From: Cladorhizidae sp. MBARI D1340-BT2
Taxonomy: Eukaryota > Porifera > Demospongiae > Poecilosclerida > Cladorhizidae
Length of the DNA stretch: 64,000 bases
NCBI GenBank assembly: GCA_028752905.1
Contig: JAQNBH010000011.1
Coordinates: 3,224,322 to 3,288,321 of the forward strand
Reading direction: 5' to 3'
Notes under the pieces: model-generated
Database searches by the model: none
What the model was told of the DNA's origin: nothing
Seen by the model: only the letters and a program-made list of their open reading frames with translations
Translations under genes and position numbers: made by a program
Part shown: in pieces, positions 29,565 through 39,610 of the stretch
How positions within the stretch are numbered: position 1 is the first letter of the stretch
How the letters are laid out: each line of letters begins with the position of its first letter

Positions 29565-31014
29565 CATGGATATCAGAAGAAACGTACACTGCCTGACTCT
29601 ACCGACTCTCATGACTCAGTTTCTACTGCTGTCAGCAAAGTACCCTGGCTTGGAGATGACTCAGAGTCATCTACAAAGAACAGCCAGGAGGCCAAGGATG
29701 TTGGCAATGATAGGTCAGAGTGTAATGATAGGTCAGAGTGTAATGATAGGTCAGAGTGTAATGGTAGGTCAGAGTGTAATGATAGGTCAGAGTGTAATGA
29801 TAGGTCAGAGCGTAATGATGCATCTGAGGAGAATCCCACACAGCAGTCCACTTCTGCTGTTACATCAGCTTCACTGTCAGAAGAAACAGCTCTAGGCTAG
29901 TCAAGTTTCTGGCAGCAAAGGTGATGTTATGGGAAACAAGCTGAAGCTGAAGTTCCAGCCACTGGCAAGAGAAATCTCGTGGATAAGTTACAACTCTATG
30001 AGCAATGGGTTGTGTCGGTACTGTCCCCATATTTACAAGGAGCATAGGGAAGTACTGAAGGAAGCACACAGAGGGAGCTTGGATTTCTCGCCAAGTGTTC
30101 AACTGGAAAAAGGCACTGGATAAAATGAAAGCACACGAAGCTTCAGCATGGCACAAGGTAGCAAAGGCCAAAGCAGAGGCGGAGAAACAACCCCAAGCTG
30201 GAGGACCTGTAATCTTTCAACTCAAGCAGGGGAGAGAGAGGTACGGTGAACAGGTGACGCAACAAAACCATGCGTGTGCTGATCAAGAAGTTGTTGAGGA
30301 TCATGTGCTTTTTGTGTAAACAGAAAATAGCACATTTTGATGATGTGGTTCAGCTTATGGTGGAGAGAAGTAAGGAAACATTTAGATACATGTACAGCTC
30401 CAAGAAATGCCAACTTCTGCTCTCATGTGGCCCTAAGTGAGTATCTTGATGCCATCAGCCTGTGGATCCAACAAGGTATCCTCAAATCTCTTTAAAGAAG
30501 CTGCATTCTGTTCAATACTGGCTGATGAGTAGATCTGCTTCAGATGGGTTGACAGTTCTGGTTCACCAATGGAACATTTCCTGGGACTTGTTAGCCTTTC
30601 TGCATGTGATGCTGTTTCAATATTCGCTGCACTGAAAGCTTTCCTAGCGGACAATGGCATTGATGCTGGGAAACTGAGAGGACAGGGATATGACGGGGCT
30701 GCTACCTTCTCAGGCACGGAGAATGGAGTCCAAATATTAATCCACACACTGGCACCACGAGCATTGTTTGTGCACTGTAGGGCACATGTTCTGCAGCTTT
30801 GCTGTGTTTCAGCTGCTAGATGCCTGCCAAGTCTGAAGAAAGTCTTTGCAACACTGATGTCTGTTTGGAAGATGTTCCTCTTGTTCCTCTACTCTCCAAA
30901 GAAGTTTTCTGCACTGATGGAGATGCAGGCACTCAACAACCACCCCCAACTAAAGATGATCAAACCAAGTGATACCCGCCCGCGGGCTTATGTGACCTGG
31001 GAGTGGTCGTCATA
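29565..31014 (+). pseudogene. hAT transposase, dead copy in unit 4
   Basis: Same broken open frames as units 2 and 3: MDIR start, zinc-finger-like fragment at 30095-30319, core fragment at 30569-31015. No C-terminal dimerisation segment. Confidence 0.8.
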
Positions 31015-31334
31015 GTCAGAGAATGATCGAGAAAACAGCTGCAGATTCAAGGCTAGAGACGAGAGAAAATAGCTACAAGTGAGAGTGGGCTGCACAGACA
31101 GGAAAGGTTGATGGGAGATTCATTCTGAAATAATCCCTCAATTCATTAACAAGCTCTAGCTATGGACACATGATCCCCCCTTCAAGTACGATGGGTTTGC
31201 TAAACTGGAAATGATCTCATCTCGGTAAATTTATATCTGAGCAGGCTGTCGCCTCAACAGTCGACTGGTCAGCTCTGATTATCATATTGCAATATGATGA
31301 CATCAACACTGCACACATCAGTATACTATATTGG

Positions 31335-33735
31335 GCCTTCAGCTATGCTAGGGCTAGGACAATGGCTAGAGCAATGATCTGTAATGTATTAGGCCATCAG
31401 CTATGCTAGGGTTAGAACAATGGCTACAGCAATGATCTGTAATGTATTAGGCTTCAGCTATGCTAGGGCTAGGACAATGTCTAGAGCAATGATCTGTAAT
31501 GTATTAGGCTTCAGCTATGCTAGGGCTAGGACAATGGCTAGAGCAATGATCTGTAATGTATTAGGCCATCAGCTATGCTAGGGCTAGGACAATGGCTAGA
31601 GCAATGATCTGTAATGTATTAGGCCATCAGCTATGCTAGGGTTAGAACAATGGCTACAGCAATGATCTGTAATGTATTAGGCTTCAGCTATGCTAGGGCT
31701 AGGACAATGTCTAGAGCAATGATCTGTAATGTATTAGGCTTCAGCTATGCTAGGGCTAGGACAATGGCTAGAGCAATGATCTGTAATGTATTAGGCCATC
31801 AGCTATGCTAGGGCTAGGACAATGGCTAGAGCAATGATCTGTAATGTATTAGGCCATCAGCTATGCTAGGGCTAGGACAATGGTTAGAGCAATGATCTGT
31901 AATGTATTAGGCTTCAGCTATGCTAGGGCTAGGACAATGGCTAGAGCAATGATCTGTAATGTATTAGGCTTCAGCTATGCTAAGGCTAGGACAATGGCTA
32001 GAGCAATGATCTGTAATGTATTAGGCCATCAGCTATGCTAGGGCTAGGACAATGGCTAGAGCAATGATCTGTAATGTATTAGGTTTCAGCTATGCTAAGG
32101 CTAGGACAATGGCTAGAGCAATGATCTGTAATGTATTAGGCCATCAGCTATGCTAGGGCTAGGACAATGGCTAGAGCAATGATCTGTAATGTATTAGACT
32201 TCAGCTACGCTAGGGCTAGGACAATGGCTAGAGCAATGATCTGTAATGTATTAGGCCATCAGCTATGCTAGGGCTAGGACAATGGCTAGAGCAATGATCT
32301 GTAATGTATTAGGCTTCAGCTATGCTAAGGCTAGGACAATGGCTAGAGCAATGATCTGTAATGTATTAGGCCATCAGCTATGCTAGGGTTAGGACAATGG
32401 CTAGAGAAATGATCTGTAATGTATTAGGCCATCAGCTATGCTAGGGCTAGGACAATGGCTAGAGCAATGATCTGTAATGTATTAGGCTTCAGCTATGCTA
32501 GGGCTAGGACAATGGCTAGAGCAATGATCTGTAATGTATTAGGCCATCAGCTATGCTAGGGCTAGGACAATGGCTAGAGCAATGATCTGTAATGTATTAG
32601 GCTTCAGCTATGCTAGGGCTAGGACAATGGCTAGAGCAATGATTGATCTGTAATGTATTAGGCCATCAGCTATGCTAGGGCTAGGACAATGGCTAGAGCA
32701 ATGATCTGTAATGTATTAGGCTCCAGCTATGCTAAGGCTAGGACAATGGCTAGAGCAATGATCTGTAATGTATTAGGCTTCAGCTATGCTAGGGCTAGGA
32801 GATGTCTAGAGCAATGATCTGTAATGTATTAGACTTCAGCTATGCTAGGGCTAGGACAATGTCTAGAGCAATGATCTGTAATGTATTAGGCCATCAGCCA
32901 TGCTAGGGCTAGGACAATGGCTAGAGCAATGATCTGTAATGTATTAGGCCATCAGCTATGCTAGGGCTGGGACAATGGCTAGAGCAATGATCTGTAATGT
33001 ATTAGGCCATCAGCTATGCTAGGGTTAGGACAATGGCTAGAGCAATGATCTGTAATGTATTAGGCTTCAGCTATGCTAGGGCTAGGACAATGGCTAGAGC
33101 AATGATCTGTAATGTATTAGGCCATCAGCTATGCTAGGGCTAGGACAATGGCTAGAGCAATGATCTGTAATGTATTAGACTTCAGCTACGCTAGGGCTAG
33201 GACAATGGCTAGAGCAATGATCTGTAATGTATTAGTCCATCAGCTATGCTAGGGCTAGGACAATGGCTAGAGCAATGATCTGTAATGTATTAGACTTCAG
33301 CTACGCTAGGGCTAGGACAATGGCTAGAGCAATGATCTGTAATGTATTAGGCCATCAGCCATGCTAGGGCTAGGACAATGTCTAGAGCAATGATCTGTAA
33401 TGTATTAGGCTTCAGCTATGCTAGGGCTAGGACAATGGCTAGAGCAATGATCTGTAATGTATTACATCAGCTATGCTAGGGCTAGGACAATGGCTAGAGC
33501 AATGATCTGTAATGTATTAGGCTTCAGCTATGCTAAGGCTAGGACAATGGCTAGAGCAATGATCTGTAATGTATTAGGCTTCAGCTATGCTAGGGCTAGG
33601 ACAATGTCTAGAGCAATGATCTGTAATGTATTAGGCCATCAGCTATGCTAAGGCTAGGACAATGGCTAGAGCAATGATATGTAATGAATTAGGCCATCAG
33701 GTATGCTAGGGCTAGGACAATGTCTAGAGCAATGC
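31335..33735. repeat. 56/58-bp minisatellite, unit 4 (about 42 copies)
   Basis: The first ~24 copies follow the order of units 1-3. The last ~18 (after 32740) show more variants (GGGCTGGGAC, TTAGTCC, TTACATC, GATATG), as expected at the edge of an array. Confidence 0.95.
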
Positions 33736-34274
33736 AGTCTAAAGAGTACTAAGATTTCACAATTGATGTGTTTTTAAATAAAATAAAAAAACTCTCTCCA
33801 TCACCTTCGCTTGCCTCTCAATGCCTGCGTTCTTTATCAATACAACATGATCCAATAGGATTCAGTTCTATCCCAACCTCAAGCTTTGAGAGCCCGACAC
33901 TCAAAATGTTAGAATTATGGTAAGCTGCCCTGTCAGCTGCTTAACTTCAAGGGAAAATTACGGCACTTGTGGACAAGAACAGTTCTTGGTAGTCCTGGAG
34001 AGCTCTCCCTGTTTGTGGCAGGCATCTGCTGAAGCATGCAGGCATGCAGGGTCAAGGACAGTGCCTGGAAACAGATGCAAGTCAGGTTGAATGTGTTTCA
34101 TAGCTAATGGTAGTTTTCAAGCTGCAGTTAGTGGCTTTGCAACCAGATCTGACTAGAGAACTTGGGTGACCGCCGAGTTTTAATAGGCTACTACAGTAGT
34201 TTATAGCGCTGCAGCTAGTTAAATGTTTCATAGCTACAGCAGAATAACTTCTCATCCACAACCACTACAATCTA
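33736..34274. other. Unassigned AT-rich spacer
   Basis: Unique sequence between the array and the CTAAGC minisatellite. I see no gene, splice-supported exon or element ends. Confidence 0.5.
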
Positions 34275-34663
34275 TACTCCTGCTTGAGCTAAGCTAATCA
34301 TCTAAGCTAACACTCTAAGCTCTAAGCTAACCCCCTAAACTAACCCTCTAAGCTCACCCTCTAAGCTAAGTAACACACTAAGCTAACCCTCTAAGCTCTA
34401 AGGCTAAGCTAACCCTCTAAACTCTAAGCTAATCCCTAAGCTAACCCTCTAAGCTCTAAGGCTAAGCTAACCCTCTAAGCTAACCCTCTAAACTCTTAAG
34501 CTAATCCCTAAGCTAACCCTCTAAGCTCACCCTCTAAGCTAACCCCCTAAGCTAATCAACACACTAAGTTAACCCTCTAAGCTTTAAGCTAACCCTCTAA
34601 GCTAACCCTCTAAGCTAAGCCACACCACTAAGCTAACCCACCCTTTCAGCTAACCCTCTAAGC
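34275..34663. repeat. CTAAGCTAACCCT minisatellite, left half
   Basis: Loose 12-18 bp units of CTAAGCTAACCCTCTAAG. The same array resumes at 38081, so it was split by the hAT insertion. Confidence 0.92.
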
Positions 34664-35179
34664 CAGTTGTTCCTAACCTTTTTGGAACATTACCCAAATC
34701 ACCCTATCCTCTCTGTTCCATTACCTATACCTGTGTAATACCCATACCTGTGCAATAAAAAATAAAACATGTTTTATTTTATTTTATGAATTTTTATTTA
34801 TATAAGTGTGTTAGTAAGTATTAGTAGTTAGTTAGTATTAGTTAGTTAGTCATTATTAGTAGTTAGTTAGTAAGTATTAGTAGTTAGTAAGTATTAGTAG
34901 TTAGTAAGTAGTAGAACTAGTAGCAGTTAGTTAGTAAGTATTAGTAGTTAGTTAGTTAGTAAGTTAGTTGGTCATTGCAAAACTAATCACATGAAGCTGT
35001 GCTTGCATTTGTTAGGCAAGTATTCAATGCCTGGTTTTGTAGAACTGAGAGCAATTCTTGCATCATTTGACACCTGCAACCAAATCTATTTCTTGGTTTT
35101 CGTTCCCATGATGATGGAAAAGCCTTTGCTCACATCGGTAAGTGGTCGAAAACAAAGTCAGGATCTTTAGATCCCATCT

Positions 35180-36790
35180 TGCCAAGATTGATGTGTCATT
35201 TAGCCGGGCTATCTAGGTCCAGCTTCCAAGCCTCATTCACTCTCAAGAGTTATCCACTCCTCTTAAGCTGGAAAGTCATCTTCGTCGACCGGGCCACAAA
35301 AGATGCACTGAAGGCAAGAAGTGTCCAGATCAGGGAAGTATTACTCTATCTTTCTGACCAATTCATCCAAGTGGGCTTGAATGTCTGCTTTCAAAATTTC
35401 TAGGATATCTTGACCATCCTCATTCTCGTCAACAGATTTGTCAAGTGTGGGAAACTGTGCCACTCTGCCCTTCACAACTCTCTTGCTCCATAACTTTAGC
35501 TTTCCTATAAATGCAGAAATGGCTCGTTTTGTGTCGATGATTGTCACGTTCCTTCCTTGAAGTGCCAAGTTCCTCTGTTGAGTTCATTGAAGATGTCGCC
35601 CAAATAGTACAGACGGAAAAGCCATTCATGGTCAGAAAAGTGGTGTGCCAAGTCTGATTATTTTTGCTGCAAAAATAGTTGCAATGCCTCCCAAAGCTCA
35701 ATCACGCGATTCACAACCTTGCCTCAAGACAGCCACCTTACTTCGGTGTGGTAGAGTAGCACTTCATACTTCTCGCCCATTTCTTTGCACAATTCTTTAA
35801 ACACACGGCTGGAGAAGTCTTTGGTTTGAAAATTATGAAGTTAACAATATAAGTTGGCTGCATGCTTTCAAGGCATCTGGGAGCGTCTTGGATGCAAGTG
35901 TATATCAGTGAATGCAGCAACGGTCAACAGTGATATTTGCATTTCCCCTTTGAACAAATCCTGTGAACCCGTGATTACCACCCTTCACAGCAGGTGCACC
36001 TTCAACAGACACCTGTTGAACTCTGTTCCAAGCCAGTCCATTTTTCTCGATGAAGCCACTGACTATGCTGAACACATCCTCTCCTTTAGTCGTCGTAGCA
36101 AGAATCTCATATAGGAAAATCTCTTCTATCACATCTGAGTCGTGAATATAACGAACAAGGCCCAGTAAAATAGCGCAGATGCTGACATCTGTGGACTCGT
36201 CAAATTGGAGAGAAAATTTGTTATATGGATGGCCTTGACTTCTTCCACCACTTGTGCCAGTATATCCACAGCCATCTCATCGATCCTACGTCGAATTGTG
36301 TTGTTTGAAACTGATATAGAATTGAGCTTCTTAGCCTGCTCTTCACCACATTGCTTTGGCAACCATCATTCGTGCACATGGCATGATCAGATTTTCAGCA
36401 ATCATATGCCCCTTCTGCTGCGGCAAGATTTTTTTTTTGCTACAGTGCCAGTACTAGTGTTTCCGAATTGAATACCCTTCAGTGTTTTGCTCTGTATTTG
36501 AAGTAGGCTAGGTCTTTGTTATGGAGGTCAGGATGACATTTCAGCAGATGGTTTGCAAGTTTTGATGGCTTCAGACTTTCATTGATCAGAATGTTGCTGC
36601 AGGTAACACACTGTGGTTGGTCTTCGCCCTTCCAGGGCAAATGACAAATCCATGAGCAAGAAAAGCATCTGAGTAAGTTCGCTTCTTGCTAGCCATAACA
36701 ACTTTTGTATCCGTTGAAAAAGTATCCGTTGAAAAAATAATAAATCCTTTGAGAAGCTTGCTCTACTCACAGTCTGCTATCGACGTAGAA
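35180..36790 (-). pseudogene. Charlie/ZBED5-like hAT transposase, degraded
   Basis: Minus-strand segments in order: NSISVSNNTIRRRIDEMAVD, LVxCDF-type region represented by NFLSNLTSPQMSASALF, EEIFLYEILATTTKGEDVF, GLAWNRVQQVSVEGAPAV with a degraded DGAPA motif, a lysine-rich RVIELWEAL segment, HFSDHEWLFRLYYLGDIFNE, then ISAFIGKLKLWSKRVVKG. This is the order of hAT transposases related to vertebrate ZBED5/SCAND3-type domesticated genes. Multiple stops and frameshifts, and no recognisable catalytic C-terminal Glu segment, make it inactive. Confidence 0.8.
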
Positions 36791-36960
36791 TACACTCAGC
36801 GATTGGGCCAATATAATTTTTAACCAGAAAAACAACCACTAATGACTACGATAAGTTGAAGTGTAGAAGAGTTCTTGTCTGAATTTAGTACCCAGATCAC
36901 ATTATTTATACAAAAAAAACTCAATAATTCCTAATAAGGTAAAGATAATTATTTACTGTA

Positions 36961-37817
36961 GAATACGTACTCGGCGCCCATGGGCGCTCAACCACTCACC
37001 TCTAAAATCAGGGGGGTGGGCGCTAGCTCCAGCATATGGGCGGTTACTACAGCAACTCAGTTTGCGTCATTACTCCACCGATTTGCACACGGAACCAATA
37101 ATTTGCACATGGCCTTGGGGCGCGGCGTACTCACGTAATAACACTGAAGTGCAGTACAATACAGTGTAAAAATGAAGCTAGCTACAGTAGTGTTGATTTT
37201 GTTCGTCCTCTTCTCCAGGTTCTTCTAGCCCTTCCAACTCATCAGCTTCACTATCACTCATCCCAGCGAAAGGATCTTTGTCGTCGTCGTCACTCTCCTA
37301 ATCCACTTTGTTCAGAATGCATTCCCTGATGAAGTCATCCTCTGAACCATAGAAATTCGACAGTAAAGGAAGGAGCTAGCTATCAATTCTTCTGGAATGG
37401 CACCCCATGCAGCAGAGACCCAATCAATGGCATCCTGTCTCTGGCATCCTGTCTCCCTTTCCGTCAACTCAAATTTTTTTTGCTGTCTGTAATACATTTT
37501 GCATCCCTTGTCCTCTATACCATTCTACAATCTCTACTTTATAAGCCATGGTGTAACTTTTCAGTTTTTTTTAGCTGCATGACTCTGTGCCATCTTGCAC
37601 AACATGCTAGCTAGCTCAGGGCAGTATGGACACTAAAATGGGAATGGTCTGGGGGGAGGGCGCGACACGGACAATGGCCAAGTGGCTGAATCGCACGTCG
37701 TAGCCGATGGGCGTGCGATCTCGATCGTCCTAAATCAGGATGGTGGGTGGTTACTATGTCAATGGGCGCTTAGTCTAGAACGTCCTAATCCAGGGGGTGG
37801 GCGCTCACTACGTACCC
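36961..37817. mobile_element. Nested pogo/Tc1-mariner derivative, 857 bp
   Basis: Ends are inverted: GAATACGTACTCGGCGCCCA on the left and, reverse-complemented, GGGTACGTAGTGAGCGCCCA on the right, each flanked by TA, the usual Tc1-mariner/pogo target. It sits inside the Charlie-like element. The mutational state of its ends is similar on both sides. Confidence 0.8.
37178..37549 (-). pseudogene. Pogo-like transposase remnant (N- and C-terminal pieces)
   Basis: The first codons (MAYKVEIVEWYRGQG) look like a helix-turn-helix transposase start. After a frame break the sequence jumps to DAIDWVSAAWGAIPEELI, typical of the far C-terminal end of pogo/CENP-B-type DDE transposases. A stop, then an acidic tail (ESDDDDKDP, EEPGEEDEQ) follows. 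The whole catalytic DDE domain is missing, so this is an internally deleted, non-autonomous copy. Confidence 0.7.
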
Positions 37818-38080
37818 TACGGTAATACACCTAGCTTATACATACAGAATGACATCACCTATTCATCTATCACAAAAGTAAACCTAATCAGAAAGTTCTA
37901 AATTACAATACTCACTCTAGTATATCATCACATCATCATTACACTGACCTAACATTTTGTAAGTCGGGTACAAAACAGAAATAGTAAAAAATAAATTTAA
38001 AAAATATGTCAGTCAGCATTGTTACATTACCCGACTTATTGCCCCCAGGGTGTAATTTACACCCAGGTTGGGTACCAATG

Positions 38081-38330
38081 ATCTAAGCTAAGCCCCTAAG
38101 CTAAGCCTCTAAGCTAAGCCCCTAGCTAACCCTCTAAGCCCCAAACTAACCCTCTAAGCTAAGCCACTAAGCTAACCCTCTAAGTTAAGCTCCTATGCTA
38201 AGCCCCTAAGCTAGCCCTTTGAGGCTAACCTCTAAGCTAACTCTTACACACTAACCCCCTAAACTAACCTATGCTAAGTTCCTAAACTAGCCTTCTAAGC
38301 GAACCTCCCAAGCTAACCTAAGCTAATCCC
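38081..38330. repeat. CTAAGCTAACCCT minisatellite, right half
   Basis: Continuation of the 34.3 kb array beyond the hAT insertion, with more degenerate units (CTAAGCTAAGCCCCTAAG). It ends about 270 bp downstream of the stop codon of the 118-residue gene. Confidence 0.9.
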
Positions 38331-38597
38331 CTCATGGTCAAGGAACTGCTGCAGAAGTAATGCCCACTTGAGTAGTACTACTGCAGGCACTCACATCCAA
38401 TCAATTATATAACCTGTAGCAGGTGCACATAATAGTCAAAACACTGATATATGTTAAACAGTGTAAACTCAATTATTAATATCACTATAGTTACAGCCAG
38501 ACTACATGAGACAGCCAAGACTACCCAAACAAACCTCTTCTCTAAGTACCTGGTTGAAATACTTGACAAAGAAGCCCGAAGGTTCCCACCCAAATAC

Positions 38598-39442
38598 CTA
38601 ACTTGGGAGATCCCTGTTTGGGGCATTCCCCTCCCAATGATCTAATAGTGACAACCACTTATTTAATATTGTGAATCACAGTAAGTTACAAGAAGAACCT
38701 GAATAGCAATTTAAATAATTATGCATAGAAGTGGATTTTAAATTGAGTCTTGAGTCCTGTTCTTTTGACCACCCACCCCATACATATTTAATTAAAAATG
38801 ATTTACTAATCTACAAACAATGCAGATGCAGCAATGCCAACTGCCCCATGTGTTACCATGACAAAAACCCACAGCAACAGCAAATTAACATTTATCATAC
38901 CAGAAAAAACTGCAAATTTGGGAGGAGGTCGCCTTTTCCGCTTCGTCGGTTTATTTTTCATTCTTGGTTGCTCTTGGTTGCTTGTGCTCGACAGGTGGAA
39001 GCCTAGAGTGGTAAAACATGACTCTGAAGAACTGTTTTTTTGAAGCTAAGCACAAGGTACATTTGTATACGAGATGAAGTGTGAAAGATGCAGAGAACCT
39101 TTAAATTTACCTGTCTGAGGCTTCAGTGGTACTTCTGACTGAGATTTGTCCAAGTGAAGCTGCAGTGGTAAGAATTAACATGATGAAGACACATGCAATG
39201 CACACACACACACAGCCCTCACGTGGAAGTTATTGAAAAAAACAACCAATTTTTCTTTTTCTTGATCCAATTCCTGGGACTGTTCCTTGGGTACATCTCT
39301 CTTCCTCTCATCAACGCTAAGCTAAACGAAACCACGGAAATAGACTCATAACCTTCCTTCGTTTAGGTAGCTTACTAACCTTAAAGTTCTTCTTGAATTC
39401 TCTTAATTCAGCTAACCTGACTTCACCGTTCTGTTCCGCCAT
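38598..39442 (-). CDS. Small five-exon gene, 118-aa basic protein, unrecognised
   Basis: Exons 39442-39380, 39321-39223, 39159-39111, 39002-38901 and 38641-38598 each have AG acceptor/GT donor sites, and all phases agree (0, 0, 1, 1), giving 118 codons ending in TAG. The start MAEQNGEVRLAELREFKKNF follows an upstream promoter-like region. Residues ~55-70 are charged and probably helical. A strongly basic patch, KPTKRKRRPPPKF, in exon 4 looks like a nuclear localisation signal. I do not recognise the family. All introns are short (63-259 bp), unlike the neighbouring DEP gene. Four consistent splice joins plus uninterrupted coding make chance unlikely, although no exon is long enough to stand out as an ORF. 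The exon 5 end is the least certain, since coding-like sequence continues past the stop in the same frame. Confidence 0.72.
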
Positions 39443-39610
39443 TCTAGCTCGGTTTCTGGTAAGGTGTCAATTCGGTAGTCACCCCCGCCCTCCCTCTCCC
39501 TACTTTAATATTGCGCATGCTCGTTTGGTACACCCTCACCGCCACCCTGACTTGGACGCGGAGCTGAGTAGTTGGCTGCTATCCAGCTGGTTCGTGACGC
39601 TTTCGGCGCC
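39443..39610. promoter_or_regulatory. Bidirectional promoter between head-to-head genes
   Basis: Only 168 bp separate the minus-strand ATG (39442) and the plus-strand ATG (39611). The interval is GC-richer than its surroundings and contains TTGCGCATGC (39511-39520), close to an NRF-1 site, typical of housekeeping bidirectional promoters. No TATA box is evident. Confidence 0.6.

Larger units (their letters stand above)
28630..33735. repeat. Tandem array unit 4 (5.1 kb, extended minisatellite)
   Basis: Spacing from unit 3 is 4106-4108 bp, the extra bases lying in a longer G tract near 29355. It lacks the CCGTAATG variant (31552 is T). Instead of ending in a new fold-back, its minisatellite continues about 1 kb further. 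Confidence 0.92.
34664..38080. mobile_element. Charlie-like hAT element, 3.4 kb, inserted in minisatellite
   Basis: Left end CAGTTGTTCCTAACCT and reverse-complemented right end CATTGGTACCCAACCT match the Charlie/Buster-type hAT terminus (CAGTGGTTCCCAACC). The flanking 8-mers CTCTAAGC (34656-34663) and ATCTAAGC (38081-38088) agree at 7 of 8 positions, as expected of an 8-bp hAT target duplication. It contains a GTTAGTTAGTAAGTATTAGT microsatellite (34800-34975), a dead transposase and a nested pogo derivative. Confidence 0.88.

Noticed and set aside
34275..34663. Telomere-like repeat (CTAACCCT strings)
   Set aside because: Units are CTAAGCTAACCCTCTAAG of variable length, not TTAGGG arrays, and the array is internal and split by a transposon.
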